Source: Spinacia oleracea (Eukaryota > Streptophyta > Magnoliopsida > Caryophyllales > Amaranthaceae). Taken from it: a DNA stretch of 64,000 nt. The notes beneath the pieces were generated by a model. That model did not search any database. It was not told the origin of the DNA and saw nothing but the letters and a program-made list of their open reading frames with translations. This document shows, piece by piece, positions 19,976 to 34,261 of this stretch. The stretch lies in assembly GCF_020520425.1 (NCBI RefSeq), contig NC_079487.1:12013501-12077500 (forward strand), read 5' to 3'. Made by a program: the position numbers and the translations under genes. Within the stretch, counting starts at the first letter, position 1. Every line of letters begins with the position of its first letter.

Positions 19976-22797
19976 ATTTAAAACTACAATTGAAAAGAAT
20001 AAACAAATAAATAACCATTCACAGTTTCTCTTAATAAACTTAAATTCTAGCATACATGCATAATTCAATGTTTATTAAGCATTTTATTCAAGTTATGTGT
20101 TCCGGCAGGTGTGAATAAAATGATTCCAAGATCCTAAAATCATTGAAGAACTAAGCACAGTTTGTCGACTTAATCCTAAAACATCTTAGGTAAGCAAAAA
20201 CCTTTTGCTAATAGTCTAGAAACTATTCTTGGTTGATAGGTACGTCTAAGGTCTTATTAGGTAAACCTATCGAATTTGCCACGACATAAAAGGACTCCTT
20301 ACTTATATCGTTGAGTTTCACCAAAACTAACATGTACTCACAATTATTTGTGTACCTTGCCCCTTTAGGACCAATAAGTAACACCTCGCTGAGCGAAAAC
20401 TATTACTAGATTGATGTAAAGGATATCCAAGCAAGTGTATATTTTGGCATGGCACCTTATAACTCAATTTTTAAGTTTGGGACTTAAGGCTCTTACTATG
20501 TTGGTTAGATTTTAAGTGAACTAAAATCCTTAATCATGCAACATAATCAAGCTTTTGATCTCATGCATTTTAAGACATATTTAAAAGCAATAAATAACTT
20601 AAAACATGCATAAGATAAATGTGATCTAGTATGGCCCGACTTCATCTTGAAACTTCAACTTCAAAGTCCGTCTCGAAAATCTCCGTGGGAGGCACCATTT
20701 TCTTCAAATAGGATAAGCTATAATTAAAACTAATTACAACTATTTGATGGTACGCAAACCATATTTGAATTGAAAAACAACTTTGGTACTTTAGACCAAT
20801 TACATTCAAATTAATGGTACGCAGACCATATTTTCTATCCTATTTGGGCCATACTAGTCACTTCATAACCTGCAAAACAGTACATATACAATATATACCA
20901 TTCACCCATTCATTATCATGAATGGCCCACATAGCTGGTTAGTAAAACACATTATGCATCACGTAAACATTTGCAGCAATTAATCAAGGGCACCAACAAT
21001 CTACCAATTATTCAGTCCTTATTAATTCTAATCAAGTTGTTTTAACCTTAAGGATTTGTAGACCTAATCAAGAGTTTATGACTCAAACCAATAAATTCAT
21101 ATGCTTTACTAATTTTAAACATAAAAATGTATTTCTAGTCTAACCGGAAACATACAAATTTAATTAAAATTTAAAGCTCATATAAATTTATAATTGAATC
21201 CAAAAAGTTTAATTTAATTTCAGTCGTATTTAAATTAATTCATGATTTTAATTTTAGTAAAAAAATTAGAATAAATAAAATTTATTATAATTACAATATT
21301 CAAAATTAAAATCCAAGAAAATAATTTAAATTATTAATTTTAAAATTAATTAAAATTACGTAAACTGAAAATTTCAAATTAAAATTTCAAAACGATCTAA
21401 TCGCAACGCAAACACCCTACGCATCGCACGCCCATGGGCCACACGCACACAGCCATCGCTGGCCATGTGCGCGCAGCCCATGCGCTGCGTCGCATAGCTG
21501 CTGCTTCTACCCTTCGCAAGCCATCGCGCGAGCTGGTGCTCGCTGCGCGCGCGCCAGCGCTCGATGCACGCGAGCATGTGCTCGCTGCGCGCGCGCCAGC
21601 GCTCGATGCACGCGAGCCATCGCTCGCTGCGCGCGCGCCAGCGCTCGATGCAAGCGAGCCAGCGCTCGCTTCGTGCACTCGCCAGCGCATGCTGTGCGCG
21701 CTCACTAGCGCTCGCTTGGTGCGAGCCAGCGCTCGCTGCGCGCGACATCGACGCTGGGCGCAGCACTCGTGGCACGAGAGCTTGCGCTCGCTGCGCGCGA
21801 GGCAGTGCGCGTTGTGGCGCAGCTCGCTTGCTGCCCACACGCGACTGCCGTGCCTTGCCTTCGCCCATTGCCCATTCGTCCATTGCTCATAGCCCACGAC
21901 ACAAGGCAGGGCTGCTGCCTTGTGCTCGTGCACCATGGCCTTGCTCATTGCATTCGTGCCGCATGGGCGACGAGCTCCCTTGCTCGTCGTCGCATGCCCG
22001 CACTATATAACACCCCTTAAGGGTAACACGTAGCGTCCATTGCATTGTGCGTGCAAGTTATATGAACGAATCGCATAAAATTTAAAAAATTTATATTTAA
22101 AATTAATGACAAATTAATAAATAATATTAATTTCATAATTTTAGGGCGAAAAATCGAAAATTTATTATTCAATTGATTTCCGATTATCATGGATTCAAGC
22201 CTAGGTCATAAAAATTTAAAATTTATCATAAATTTACAATTTTTATGGTGGTTTTTAATCATAGGTATCTAATTAAATTATAATTAATTATGAAAATCAA
22301 ATTAATTCTAAATTATTCTAATTTTCAACAAATTAATCATAATTACAAATTAGATTGCATAATTAACAAGGCTAGGCATTCAAACTTGTTAAACATATAC
22401 AGTAGGTCAATCAAAAATTCAAGATTTACCAACAAGAATTGCAAATATTTAATTTAACATCTTAAATTTACGAAATTTTGCATTCGAAAAACTAAAACCT
22501 TCGAAAAGTCATAGTTAGGCTTCGAATTTGAGAATTATGGGTTCGGCAGAAAATTACTATTTTTGTCAAAATTTTAGAATGCCTTTTACATGCGGAATTG
22601 ACACAAAAATCACTCGATTTAGATGAGTAACGAAGAAACTGCCGAAAAACTGCGTACGTATAATTAAATAAACGCAATTTGCAATTAATTAACAATTACG
22701 AAAATTAATCTCCCCTTTTAATTCTTGCAAATTTGTAATATTTAACCATGTTCATGCAATTTAGATTATGAAAATAATAAGAGGCTTCTGATACCAC
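19976..22797 (-). other. Element B leader region and primer-binding site
   Basis: Long untranslated leader between 5' LTR and gag. Next to LTR 2 the minus strand reads TGGTATCAGAAGC (about 22796-22784), the initiator tRNA-Met primer-binding site. A GC-rich island (21400-22010), with about 42-bp repeats of a GCGCCAGCGCTCGATGCA core near 21551, 21594 and 21636, sits inside otherwise very AT-rich sequence. Long overlapping frames in the island on both strands reflect composition, not genes. A 31-codon open extension upstream of the gag ATG is conserved in element E. Confidence 0.75.
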
Positions 22798-24181
22798 TGT
22801 TAGGTTATGATACATATGACAATTCATAAATCATGCGGAAAAACCATTTAGCCAGGAATACATATTATTTACACATAATCATATAGCATAGTTTAGATGC
22901 ATACTCTTTGTTGCGTGCCTTCCCTAGCTGCGCCCGAACCGAACAAGAACAAGTCTTTAGGACTCCAAGTGTCGTCCCTCCGTAGATAGTCCACAGCACG
23001 TCCGGATCCGCCTTAAGATTGACCAACTAGAATCGCCCTTAAGGTACTAATAATTTCGGCACTTTTAGGCAAGATATGTGACTGAATTTTTCTCTCAAAA
23101 ACTCACTTTGAATACTTGAAAAACTCGTTATAAATTGGGAACCCAGGCCACATATTTATAGGGGTATGGAAAGAGAATTGGAAACCTACTAGGATACGAA
23201 TTAATTAAATTAGAATCCTAGTGAAACTCTTATTTAATTAATTTATCTTTTAGGATTAGGAATTTAATCATTAAACGAATCCTGTACGTTTTAGGTTTCG
23301 TATGTGAACACAAACACACACGCACGCACAGCAGCCCACGAGGGGCGCCATGCGCGCGCGCACAGCCCGAGCAATGCAGCCCACGACTGCCGCAGCCTTG
23401 GGCGCGCGCTGGGCCTGCCTTGCGGTGGGCCTGGCGCAGCCTTGGGCTGGCGTGTTGTGGCGCGCGTTTCCCTTGCTGGACGTGGGCCTGGCTTCGTGCT
23501 GGGCCTTCGTCTAGCAAGCTCGTCCGATGCTAATTCGTACGACGCGCTTCCGATTAATTTTCCGATTCCGGAATTCATTTCCGATACGAAAAATATTTAA
23601 CATTTCCGATTCCGGAATTAATTTCCGTTTCGAACAAATATTTAATATTTCCGTTTCCGGAATTATTTTCCGATTCCGATAATATTTCCGATTCAGACAA
23701 TATTTCCGTTTCCGGCAATATTTCCGATTCCGGCAATATTTCTATTTCCGATAATATTTTCCGATACGTACCATGTTTTCGTTTCCGGCAAAATCTACGA
23801 CTTGGATAATATTTATATTTCCGATACGATCCATATTTCCGTTTCCGGCAATATCATCGTTTCCGGAGTATTCATTTCTTGCCTGTGACGATCTCAGCTC
23901 CCACTGAAACCAAGATCCGTCGATTCCGAATATCCATAGTTGGAGTATTTAATGCCATTAAATACTTGATCCGTTTACGTACTATTTGTGTGACCCTACG
24001 GGTTCAGTCAAGAGTAAGCTGTGGATTAATATCATTAATTCCACTTGAACTGAAGCGGCCTCTAGCTAGGCATTCAGCTCACTTGATCTCACTGAATTAT
24101 TAACTTGTTAATTAATACTGAACCGCATTTATTAGACTCAACATTGAATACATACTTGGACCAAGGGCATTATTTCCTTCA
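22798..24181 (-). repeat. LTR 2 of the B/C composite (5' LTR of element B)
   Basis: 1384 bp, same ends as LTR 1 and adjacent to a good primer-binding site on its left. It differs from LTRs 1 and 3 over many positions, for example the CACTTTTAGGCAAGATATG and AAAACTCGTTATAAATTGGG segments at 23050-23140. On its right (24182) there is no polypurine tract; instead decayed reverse-transcriptase coding follows directly, so it is inserted in the coding part of element C. Confidence 0.9.
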
Positions 24182-27120
24182 ACAATATCATAAGATCTTT
24201 GTAAATAGATCTTAATACCCAGTATGTACTAAGTTTCTCCTTGGTCCATCATTGATGAATAATTTCAAACCTAAGTCATTAGCATTTGAATCTTATTTCA
24301 CAATAGAGAGATATGTGTGATACACATAGGACCAAATAAGTTTTACGTACTCCCACTAAACTTCTTATATATCTATAAGAATCGTGTACATTTTATGAAA
24401 CTAAAATACTTATTAGCTTCACTAAAATACATTTCTAATTCCCAATTGCTTGCTTAAATCTGCACTTAGATTTTATAAACTAGCTTTTCTTTTCAAGCAT
24501 TTATTTGGATCCACAAATCCTATGACATACCATGTACATAGTTTCTTCCAACATTTGACTGAGGAAGATGTTTTGTCATCCAATTGCCATATGTACCAAT
24601 ATGCAATCATTGCTTTATAGACTTAAGCATTACGATTTTGCATGAGGTTTCAACACAATCCACATCGTGAATTTGCTTGTAACCTTTAGCAACTAATCTA
24701 GCTTTGTGTGTGAACACAATTTCATGTTTGATGGTTTTTATCCTTAAAACAAACTTGCAACCAATAGGTGTGAAACTATTCTTGCAAATCAACAAAATTT
24801 CAATTTTGTCATCAAAACATTGAGTATGTTTTATGGCCTCTAACCATTTAAAACATTTGAGTCTATATATGGCCTCTAACCATTTTAGGGAATCTGGGTT
24901 TCGTCATAGCTTTCTTACAGGTCACAAACTCATTAATCTACATGATAATAGTTTGACTGTAAGTTGTAGGTTTCTTCACTATCTAATAGAAGAATTGCAT
25001 AGTTTCAGTGACCTGAACTCCATGTTTCTTCACTATCTAATAGAAGAATCTCATAGTTTCAGTGATTTGAATTCTATGCCTACTTGGGTATAGAACATCA
25101 AACAATAGAATATCAATAGCCACTTGAAAGTCCTTTGAATATTCTGTTCTCCTTGAAGCACTTGTAAAGTCTTCTAAGAGATGTCTATTCTTTAAAGCCA
25201 CTTCTAAAGTTCTTAAAGAATAAGTTCGGATTTTCTGAAGCACTTCGAAAATCCTCCGGAATGTCCGTTTATGTTTGTTGTTCGCCTCGAAGACTTTCGA
25301 GGTCTATTTTCTCCCACTTGTCATTTTGGAAACGAATCTCCAAAAGGACATTATTTCGAGCAAACAAACATTATGTTCTCAAAAATTCGTGGTAGAAACA
25401 ATACCCTTGTGTCTCATTTGAATGAAACATATATCTATACTTGGGCCTTAGTTTGTTGAATAACAAACACTAAGCTCCCACTGAGTTTTGAAACTCTCTA
25501 GATATATTTTATGAAAAGTTATTCTGAAATTACTTTTCAATAGCTTTGACGAATTTGGTTTAGTTTGGTGGTAGTTGAGCATTTTGTTTTAGAAATTATA
25601 GGAAAAGTCTTTATGATCCATCATTGATCGAATCAAGTACTAATTGACTTCGATTATTCCAACTAAGATATGCCATATCTTATGGACCTAGATTGTGAAA
25701 TTACAACACACAATCATTGATGATCATATTTGGTCTCAAGTAATCATCAACATGATCTAACCTAGATCTTTATGATTTCTTGCCAAGTGGATTTTATACT
25801 TCTGAATCTTTGAACTAGCCAAACAGATTCAACTTATATCACATTTGAGTAAATAAACCTATATTCACTCAAATCCATAAAGTCATAAAATCTTTCTTTA
25901 GCTTTGAACTCTATTGTCTAGGCGTTCTAACAATAGTTCATATCTTTTGTTACTTTCAACAAGTAAGACTAGTTGTCTTAAAATGATCTAGAAATCAATC
26001 AACTTTCAAAAGTCCATCAAAATAGAGCTTATGAATGTTAACTTGTTGATATGGTCTAAGCAACAATGCCAAAGATTAGTGGAACTCAAATCAAGGGGTT
26101 GATTTGAACCTAGTAAAGTTCTTTAAAGAGTTGTTTGTTTTAATCAAGCATATTGACTCAACCTGTAATTGACCATTTTATTCAAATAAACAAACAAACA
26201 TTGTTTTTGTTTTTCTTGAATGTGAGTCTTTCTGTGTTTGAAGCAGAAATTTAGGTATGCTGATTATGGAACAAAATAGCCATTAAGTTCCAGCCTTTGA
26301 AAGGACTTAAAACAAACTTAGATGACCCTACAATTAATGTAGCAATGCCATGCTTCATTTCCCACTTGTAGGTCATTAGTGTATCCTAGCTTCCATTGCT
26401 TGAGTTATTACCGAAGTAAGAACCTCAAGCGGTATATGATACCAAGGAAGTTTGATTGCTAGGTCACTTCTCTTTAAACATAAACTTATAGGTAGAAACG
26501 GAATCGTAAATTCCTTTCATTTGTTCCTCGTTTTCCTATTTCTTGTACCCTTTCTTATAGTCTTAAGAATTGAATTCTTTAGTGTTGACTTTTATACTTT
26601 GTTAGACATGTCCAATGTCACCCCAACAAGGTTCTTACCATTTAATTTATGTTGAATATTAAGTTTCAACTAGATGATCTTACCAGAAGCTTCTAAAGTT
26701 CTCTAAGCATCGATCTATTCGAATGTCTAGGGACTAGACTCATTCGAGAATTAAATGGAAAAAAGATTTTAGGTTGTTAACCATTGGTAAAGCTAAGCGT
26801 TTAAACTCAATGCTTTATGATCTCAAAACTACATTGTATTTTGAATTCACAAGCACCAATTGGTTTGCCATTCGATTTTGATATTCGAAAACAACCATAA
26901 AAGTCGCGAAAAGAAACGTACATTTTAAATTGCTTATTTTCTCTCATTTCCGTGAATCGTTCTTGGATTCACTACCAATCGAGGAAATTTACTGTTACCT
27001 TTCTAAAAGGATTTATTGCAGTGCAAGATATTTAATTATAAACAATAATTAAAACATACATTGAAGCATGCAAAGTCTAAACATTTATCATGAATAATAA
27101 CTTGAAAATGAAAGCAATCA
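24182..27120 (-). pseudogene. Element C gag-pol remnant, heavily decayed
   Basis: Minus-strand copia coding of the B/E family with many frame breaks. Recognisable pieces: a reverse transcriptase fragment at 24795-24607 (KARLVAKGYKQIHDVD), similarity just after LTR 2 to the region downstream of YVDD (compare 16855-16900), and a stretch near 25300-25380 matching the integrase-RT linker of element B (about 17795-17860). Everything 3' of the reverse transcriptase middle is absent because LTR 2 abuts it. Non-functional. Confidence 0.7.
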
Positions 27121-29787
27121 TGCAATTTAAACAAGTTATTTGCATTTTATTCGAATTATGTGTTCCGGCAGGTGTGAATAAAATGATTCCAGGATCCTAA
27201 AATCATTGAAGAACTAAGCACAGTTTGTCGACTTAATCCTAAAACATCTTAGGTAAGCAAAAGCATTTTGCTAATAGTCTAGAAACTATTCTTGGTTGAT
27301 AGGTACGTCTAAGAACTTATTAGGTAAACCTATCGATGTTGCCACGACATAAAAGGACTCCTTACTTATATCGTTGAGTTTCACCAAAACTAACATGTAC
27401 TCACAATTATTTGTGTACCTTGCCCCTTTAGGACCAATAAGTAACACCTCGCTGAGCGAAAACTATTACTAGATTGATGTAAAGGATATCCAAGCAAGTG
27501 TATATTTTGGCATGACACCTTTTAACTCCATTTTTAAGTTTGGAACTTAAGGCTCTTATTATGTTGGTTAGATTTTAAGTGAACTAAAATCCTTAATCAT
27601 GCAACATAATCAAGCTTTGATCTCATGCATTTTAAGACATATTTAAAAGCAATAAATAACTTAAAACATGCATAAGATAAATGTGATCTAGTATGGCCCA
27701 ATTTCATCTTGAAGCTTTAACTTCAAAGTCTGTCTTGAAAATCTCCGTGGGAGGCACCATTTTCTTCAAATAGGATAAGCTATAATTAAAACTAATTACA
27801 ACTATTTGATGGTACGCAGACCATATTTGAATTGAAAAACAACTTTGGTACTTTAGACCAATTACATTCAAATTAATGGTACGCAGACCATATTTTCTAT
27901 CCTATTTGGGCCATACTAGTCACTTCATAACCTGCAAAACAGTACATATACAATATATACCATTCACCCATTCATTATCATGAATGGCCCACATAGCTGG
28001 TTAGTAAAACACATTATGCATCACGTAAACATTTGCAGCAATTAATCAAGGGCACCAATAATCTACCAATTATTCAGTCCTTATTAATTCTAATCAAGTT
28101 GTTTTAACCTTAAGGATTTGTAGACCTAATCAAGAGTTTATGACTAAAAGGGGCTCCCACTTAAACCAATAAATTCATATGCTTTACTAATTTTAAACAT
28201 AAAAATGTATTTCTAGTCTAACCGGAAACATACAAATTTAATTAAAATTTAAAGCTCATATAAATTTATAATTGAATCCAAAAAGTTTAATTTAATTTCA
28301 GTCGTATTTAAATTAATTCATGATTTTAATTTTAGTAAAATAATTAGAATAAATAAAATTTATTATAATTACAATATTCAAAATTAAAATCCAAGAAAAT
28401 AATTTAAATTATTAATTTTAAAATTAATTAAAATTACGTAAACTGAAAATTTCAAATTAAAATTTCAAAACGATCTAATCGCTACTCAACAACCCCACGC
28501 AACGTACGCCCATGGGCCACACGCACACAGCCATCGCTGGCCATGTGCGCGCAGCCCATGCGCTGCGTCGCATCGCAGCTGCTGCTTTCCTTCGCAAGGC
28601 ATCACGCGAGCTGGTGCTCGCTGCGCGCGCCAGCATTCGATGCGCGCGAGCCATCGCTCGCTGCGCTCGCTTGCCAGCGCTCGCTGCGCGCGCTCGCCAG
28701 CGGTCGCTGCGCGCGCTTGCCAGCGCTCGATCCTGCGAGCCATCGCTCGCTGCGCGAGGCATCGACGCTGGGCGTAGCACTCGTGGCACGCGAGGCAGTG
28801 CGTGCTGTGGCGCAGCTCGCTTGCTGCCCACACGCGACTGTTGTGCCTTGCTTTCGCCCTCGCCCATTCGTCCATTGCTCACAGCCCACGACACAAGGCA
28901 GGGCTGCTGCCTTGTGCTCGTGCACCATGGCCTTGCTCATTGCATTCGTGCCGCATGGGCGACGAGCTCCCTTGCTCGTCGTCACATGCCCGCACTATAC
29001 AACACCCCTTAAGGGTAACACGTAGCGTCCATTGCTTTGTGCGTGCAAGTTATATGAGCGAATCGCATAAAATTTAAAATTTATATTTAAAATTAATGAC
29101 AAATTAATAAATAATATTAATTTCATAATTTTAGGGCGAAAAATCGAAAATTTATTATTCAATTGATTTCCGATTAACATGGATTCAAGTCTAGGTCATA
29201 AAAATTTAAAATTTAACATAAATTTACAATTTTTATGGTGGTTTTTAATCATAGGTATCTAATTAAATTATAATTAATTATGAAAATCAAATTAATTCTA
29301 AATTATTCTAATTTTCAACAAATTAATCATAATTACAAATTAGATTGCATAATTAACAAGGTTAGGCATTCAAACTTGTTAAACATATACAGTAGGTCAA
29401 TCAAAAATTCAAGATTTATCAACAAGAATCGCAAATATTTAATTTAACATCTTAAATTTACGAAATTTTGCATTCGAAAAACTAAAACCTCCGAAAAGTC
29501 ATAGTTAGGCTTCGAATTTGAGAATTCTGGGTTCGGCAGAAAAATAATTTTTTTGTCAAAATTTTAGAATGCCTTTTACATGCGGAATTGACACAAAAAT
29601 CACTCGATTTGGATGAGTAACGAAGAAACTGCCGAAAAACTGCGTACGTATAATTAAATAAACGCAATTTGCAATTAATTAACAATTACGAAAATTAATC
29701 ACCCCTTTTAATTCTTGCAAATTTGTAATATTTAACCATGTTCATGCAATTAAGATTATGAAAATAATAAGAGGCTCGTGATACCAC
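27121..29787 (-). other. Element C leader region and primer-binding site
   Basis: Collinear with the element B leader (20080-22797): ATTCGAATTATGTGTTCCGG block, GGTACGCAGACCATATTT repeats (27812, 27877), and a GC-rich island at 28480-28990 (shorter than in B). The primer-binding site next to LTR 3 reads TGGTATCACGAGC on the minus strand (about 29786-29774). It is much better preserved than the coding part of element C. No gene. Confidence 0.75.
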
Positions 29788-31181
29788 TGTTAGGTTATGA
29801 TACATATGACAATTCATAAATCATGCGGAAAAACCATAAAGCCAGGAAAACATATTATTTACACATAATCATTTAGCATAGTTTAGATGCATACTCTTTG
29901 TTTCGTGCCTTCCCTAGCTGCGCCCGAACCGAACAAGAACAAGTCTTTAGGACTCCAAGTGTCGTCCCTCCGTAGAGAGTCCACAGCACGTCCGGATCCG
30001 CCTTAAGATTGACCAACTAGAATCGCCCTTAAGGTACTCTGAATTTCGGCACTTTATAGGCAATTGTATGACTGAATTTTGCTCTCAAAAACTCACTTTG
30101 AATACTTGAATGCTCGATGTAAATATGTGACCCTAGGCACCTATTTATAGAGTTATGGAAAAGGATTTGGAATCCTATTAGGATACTAATTTATTTAATT
30201 ATAATCCTACTAGGACTCTAATTAAATAAACTAAATCTTTTAGGATTAGATTTAATCATATGACAAATCCCGGTAGCTTTAGGATTCGAGTAGCACACAA
30301 ACACACACGCACGCACAGCAGCCCACGAGGGGCGCCATGCGCGCGCGCGCAGCCCGCGTGCTCGCAGCCCACTGCCGCAAGCCCACACGCTGTCGTAGCC
30401 TTGGCGCGCGCTAGGCCTGCCTTGCGGTGGGCCTGGCGCAGCCTTGGCTGGTGCGTTTGTGGCGCGCTGGCTTGCTGGGCGATGGCCCGGCTTCGTGCTG
30501 GGCCTTCGTCTGGCAGGCCTCGTCCGATGCTAATTCGTACGATACGCTTCCGATTAATTTCCCGATTCCGGAATTCATTTCCGATACGAACAATATTCAA
30601 CATTTCCGATTCCGGAATCAATTTCCGTTTCGAACAAATATTTAATATTTCCGTTTCCGGAATTATTTTCCGATTCCGATAATATTTCCGATTCTGACAA
30701 TATTTCCGTTTCCGGCAATATTTCCGATTCCGGCAATATTTCCATTTCCGATAATATTTTCCGATACGTACCATGTTTCCGTTTCCGGCAACATCTACGA
30801 CTTGGATAATATTTATATTTCCGATACGATCCATATTTTCGTTTCCGGCAATATCATCGTTTCCGGAGTATTCATTTCTTGCCTGTGACGATCTCAGCTC
30901 CCACTGAAACCAAGATCCGTCGATTCCGAATATCCATAGATGGAGTATTTAATGCCATTAAATACTTGATCCGTTTACGTACTATTTGTGTGACCCTACG
31001 GGCCCAGTCAAGAGTAAGCTGTGGATTAATATCATTAATTCCACTTGAACTGAAGCGGCCTCTAGCTAGGCATTCAACTCACTTGATCTCACTGAATTAT
31101 TAACTTGTTAATTAATACTGAACCGCATTTATTAGACTTAACATTGAATGCATACTTGGACCAAGGGCATTATTTCCTTCA
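29788..31181 (-). repeat. LTR 3 of the B/C composite (5' LTR of element C)
   Basis: 1394 bp, same length as LTR 1 and closely similar across the segment CACTTTATAGGCAATTGTATG...GATGTAAATATGTGACCC, which is different in LTR 2. It ends TTTCCTTCA at 31181, followed by the ACCCA target duplication that pairs with the one beside LTR 1. Confidence 0.9.
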
Positions 31182-31186
31182 ACCCA

Positions 31187-34100
31187 AGTCTCGTTGTCCT
31201 CAAGCGCCCCAATTTCTTTTTGCAATGCCTCCCTCCAACCGGGATCTTTCATTGCCTCATTAAAAGTTTTCGGCTCAAGTCCTGCAATCACAGCTGCAAG
31301 AAATATACGGTGTCGTATTGAAAATTTATTACAATTCACAAAATGTGCTAGAGGATATGGAGTACCTGAGGAGCTAGTGGAGGAAGATGGACTCGGTGCT
31401 TGTACAGTGTGTGCAACATAATCCTTGAGTTTAACAGAAGGACGTTTGAGACGAAAGCCTTTTCCCAAACCAAGTGGAGCGTCATCTAACAAATGTGGAT
31501 CGCCCAACTCTTGAGGAGTTGTTTGGGCTTGATGTCCAATTGGAGAGGCTGACACGGACTCCTGTGTAGGAGTAATGGGAGCATGTTGGAACAAAGGTGA
31601 TCCATGTGGGCCAGCTGTAGGAGACAAGGGGACAAGGGGACAAGGAGTGGACAAAGGGACAAGGGGACAAGGATTTGGTGTAGGTGATGACTCACCGTGG
31701 GCTTGGGGTTGATTTGTGAGGAGCTGCTCAACATAAGCAGACTGCCCCGCAGCTTCACCGTGGGCTGGATCAGTTTGCCACACCTCTCCTGCGGTCTCAA
31801 CTTCCCCAAGAGCTTCAACATTATTTTCCAAAATATGTTCCTAATCATCCAAAACTATATTTTCAGTACAAATTCCAGTGTCATCCCCCATTATTCCAAC
31901 ATTATCAACAGCAAACGGAAATTCATTTTCATGAAATTTAACATCACGAGACACAAAAATTTGACCTGTTTCCATATCGTACATTTTTCACCCCTTTTTT
32001 CCATTGGGATAACCGACAAATGCACATTTCCGACTCCGAGAAGCAAATTTGTGTCCCTTAGATTTTTGATTAAATGCATAACTCAAACAACCAAAAATAC
32101 GCAGATTATCTAATTCGGGTTCTTTGCCAAATAAAACCTCAAATAGAGTTTTGTTTTGCAACAAACCTGAAGGAGTACGATTAATTAAATAAACAGCACC
32201 CAAAATGCATTCGCCCCAAAGAGAAATAGGTAGATTACCCTCAAACATCAAAGCTCGACCAACGTTAAGAATGTGTTGGTGTTTTCGTTCTACACGACCA
32301 TTTTGTTGTGGAGTACCAACACAAGAAGTTTGAAAATACAACATACATTTGAATTCTGTACCATTATCACTCCTAACAAATTTGACATTAGTTTCAAATT
32401 GACGTTCAATCATGGCAAAGAAAGAACGAAAAACTTTATAAACTTCTATTTTTGAATACAATAAATACACCAAAACTGCTCTAGAAAAGTCATCTACCAA
32501 TGTCAAAAAATAATGTGCACCACTTGTAGAGGGAATAGAATTGCGCCCCCATAAATCACAATGTATTAATTCAAACATTCTACTAGCCTTGCTATCACTA
32601 ACAGGAAAACTATCACGATGTTGTTTAGCTTGTGGACAAATTCCACATGCCTTATTTAATTTCTTTGCAACATTACTCGGACAATTCTTAATTGCGGAAA
32701 CTAACTTGAGAACTCTATCAGACGGATGCCCCAAACGACGATGCCATAGCTCAAATGTAGATACTTCAGGAACGGTCACCGCACACACTGTAGGAATCCC
32801 TCGGAAATAATAGAGTCCATCTTTCCGTTCACCGGCTCCAATCAGGAGCCCCGAACGTTGGTCCTGTATAGCACAAAGAGAGTTTGTGAATTGAACAAAA
32901 CAATTAGAATCATCAATTAATTGCGACACCGATATTAAATTGCATTGTAATTTAGGAACAAATAAAACATTGTCAAGAATTAAATCCCGAGAGAGAACTG
33001 CACGACCCTCCTTGGTAGCAAAAGGATGATTTCCATCTGGTAACCCAAGAGGAGAAGCAGTAATAGATTGAATATTTATCAAACGGGAAGCATCGCCCGT
33101 GACATGACGGGACGCACCCGTGTCTATAATCCAAGGGTAGGCAGAACATTCACCTGTCATTTTATCCAATTGTGAACTAGTATTATTATTATTAAGGAGG
33201 GTTAAAATAGCTTGAACTTGAGCAGGGGAATATTCCATATTAGCTACTGGAATACTGCTGCCTGCTGCACCCGAAGGGACGCTACTCTCCCCTGCAACAC
33301 TGCCAGAGATGGCATTCGCTCTAGCTGGAGCAGCACGACCACGAGCTACTACCCCGGGAACTGAACTAGACCGAACAGGACCTCCCCGAGTACGACGAGC
33401 CCGCATTTCTTCGTACCACTCCGGGTAGCCATGAAGTTTGAAGCATGTACTATTGTCATGACCGTCACGCTTGCAATGAGTACAAGTCAGTTGTGACTTG
33501 TCGGGCCTCTCAGTACGACCCTTGGGATGGTCAGCTTGTACAGCGAAGATTGATTGTGTTTGAACCTGTTCCTTCACCGCGTGAGAGTGTGCAATATCCC
33601 TAGAGCGCTCCTCTTGTTCAAATGCTAGGTATGCTTCATCTAATGTTGGTAAAGGGACCCTAGAAAGGAGGTTAGTGCGTACTGTAGCATAGAGTTCATC
33701 ATCAACCCCAATCAAAAATTGATGCAAAATCTCTTCGTCTCGATCCTCCTCAACCTTCCCAGCCATATTACAGGAACAATTTCCACATTCACAAGCACGT
33801 AACGGTTTGAATTGAACCAAGTCGTCATACAAACCCATAAGAGTTGTGTAATAGTCTTCCATGGACATGCCCTTGCCTTGCTTGCACGTCACAATATCGC
33901 CACGAAGCTGCTGTAGTCGAGGTCCGTTTGCAATGCCATATTTCTTGGCTAAGTAATTAGCATTATCATGAAAGGGAATAGATGCAGCGATTTTGGACTC
34001 CATACTCCTCAACATCCATGAGACAAGCATAGAATTAACCGTGACCCAATCAAGTTGCTTCTTTTTCTCCGTAGGTTGTGTGATTGTTCCATTAACAAAC

Positions 34101-34261
34101 ACAAATTTTCGGCGTGACTGTAGCGAGAGTTGCATAGCCCGAGCCCACGCCATGTAGTTATTCCCACCCCGTAACAATACATGAGTGATAATAATCCCCG
34201 GTTGATCTCCAGAACTCAGGTAATATGGAGAAGCGGGATCGATTTTACCGTCGTTGTCCAT
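31187..34261 (-). pseudogene. Element A gag, protease and integrase, two in-frame stops
   Basis: From ATG 34261 (MDNDGKIDP): gag with LRGGNNYMAWARAM and a zinc knuckle (CTHCKRDGHDNSTC), protease WIIDTGASRHVTGD, integrase zinc region (LWHRRLGH...CGIC), catalytic region (DLWG, VDDFSRA, RSDNGTEF, GTPQQNGRVERKH), then the FGCLSYAF and CAFVGYPNGKKG stretch. A TGA at 31990-31988 and a TAG at 31843-31841 interrupt this same frame, which stays open on both sides and continues to the B/C insertion at ALEDNETWV. The rest of pol resumes at 13725. Point mutations plus the insertion make the copy defective. Confidence 0.9.

Larger units (their letters stand above)
13726..31186 (-). mobile_element. Composite copia insertion B/C: LTR, interior, LTR, interior, LTR
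   Basis: Inserted in the reverse transcriptase region of element A with ACCCA at both ends (13726-13730 and 31182-31186). Three LTRs of one long-LTR copia family lie in the same orientation at 13731-15124, 22798-24181 and 29788-31181. The outer two are both 1394 bp and closely similar; the middle one is 1384 bp and more diverged. Interior B (15125-22797) has polypurine tract, gag-pol and primer-binding site. Interior C (24182-29787) lacks the polypurine tract and the 3' end of pol and is heavily decayed. Confidence 0.88.

Noticed and set aside
21374-22020. Several long overlapping frames on both strands, rich in Ala and Arg
   Set aside because: They lie in a GC-rich tandem-repeat island in a retrotransposon leader. 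Stop codons are rare there because of composition; the same holds for 28475-29077, 41397-42205, 14199-14777, 23230-23600, 30256-30834, 38231-38764 and 48798-49340.
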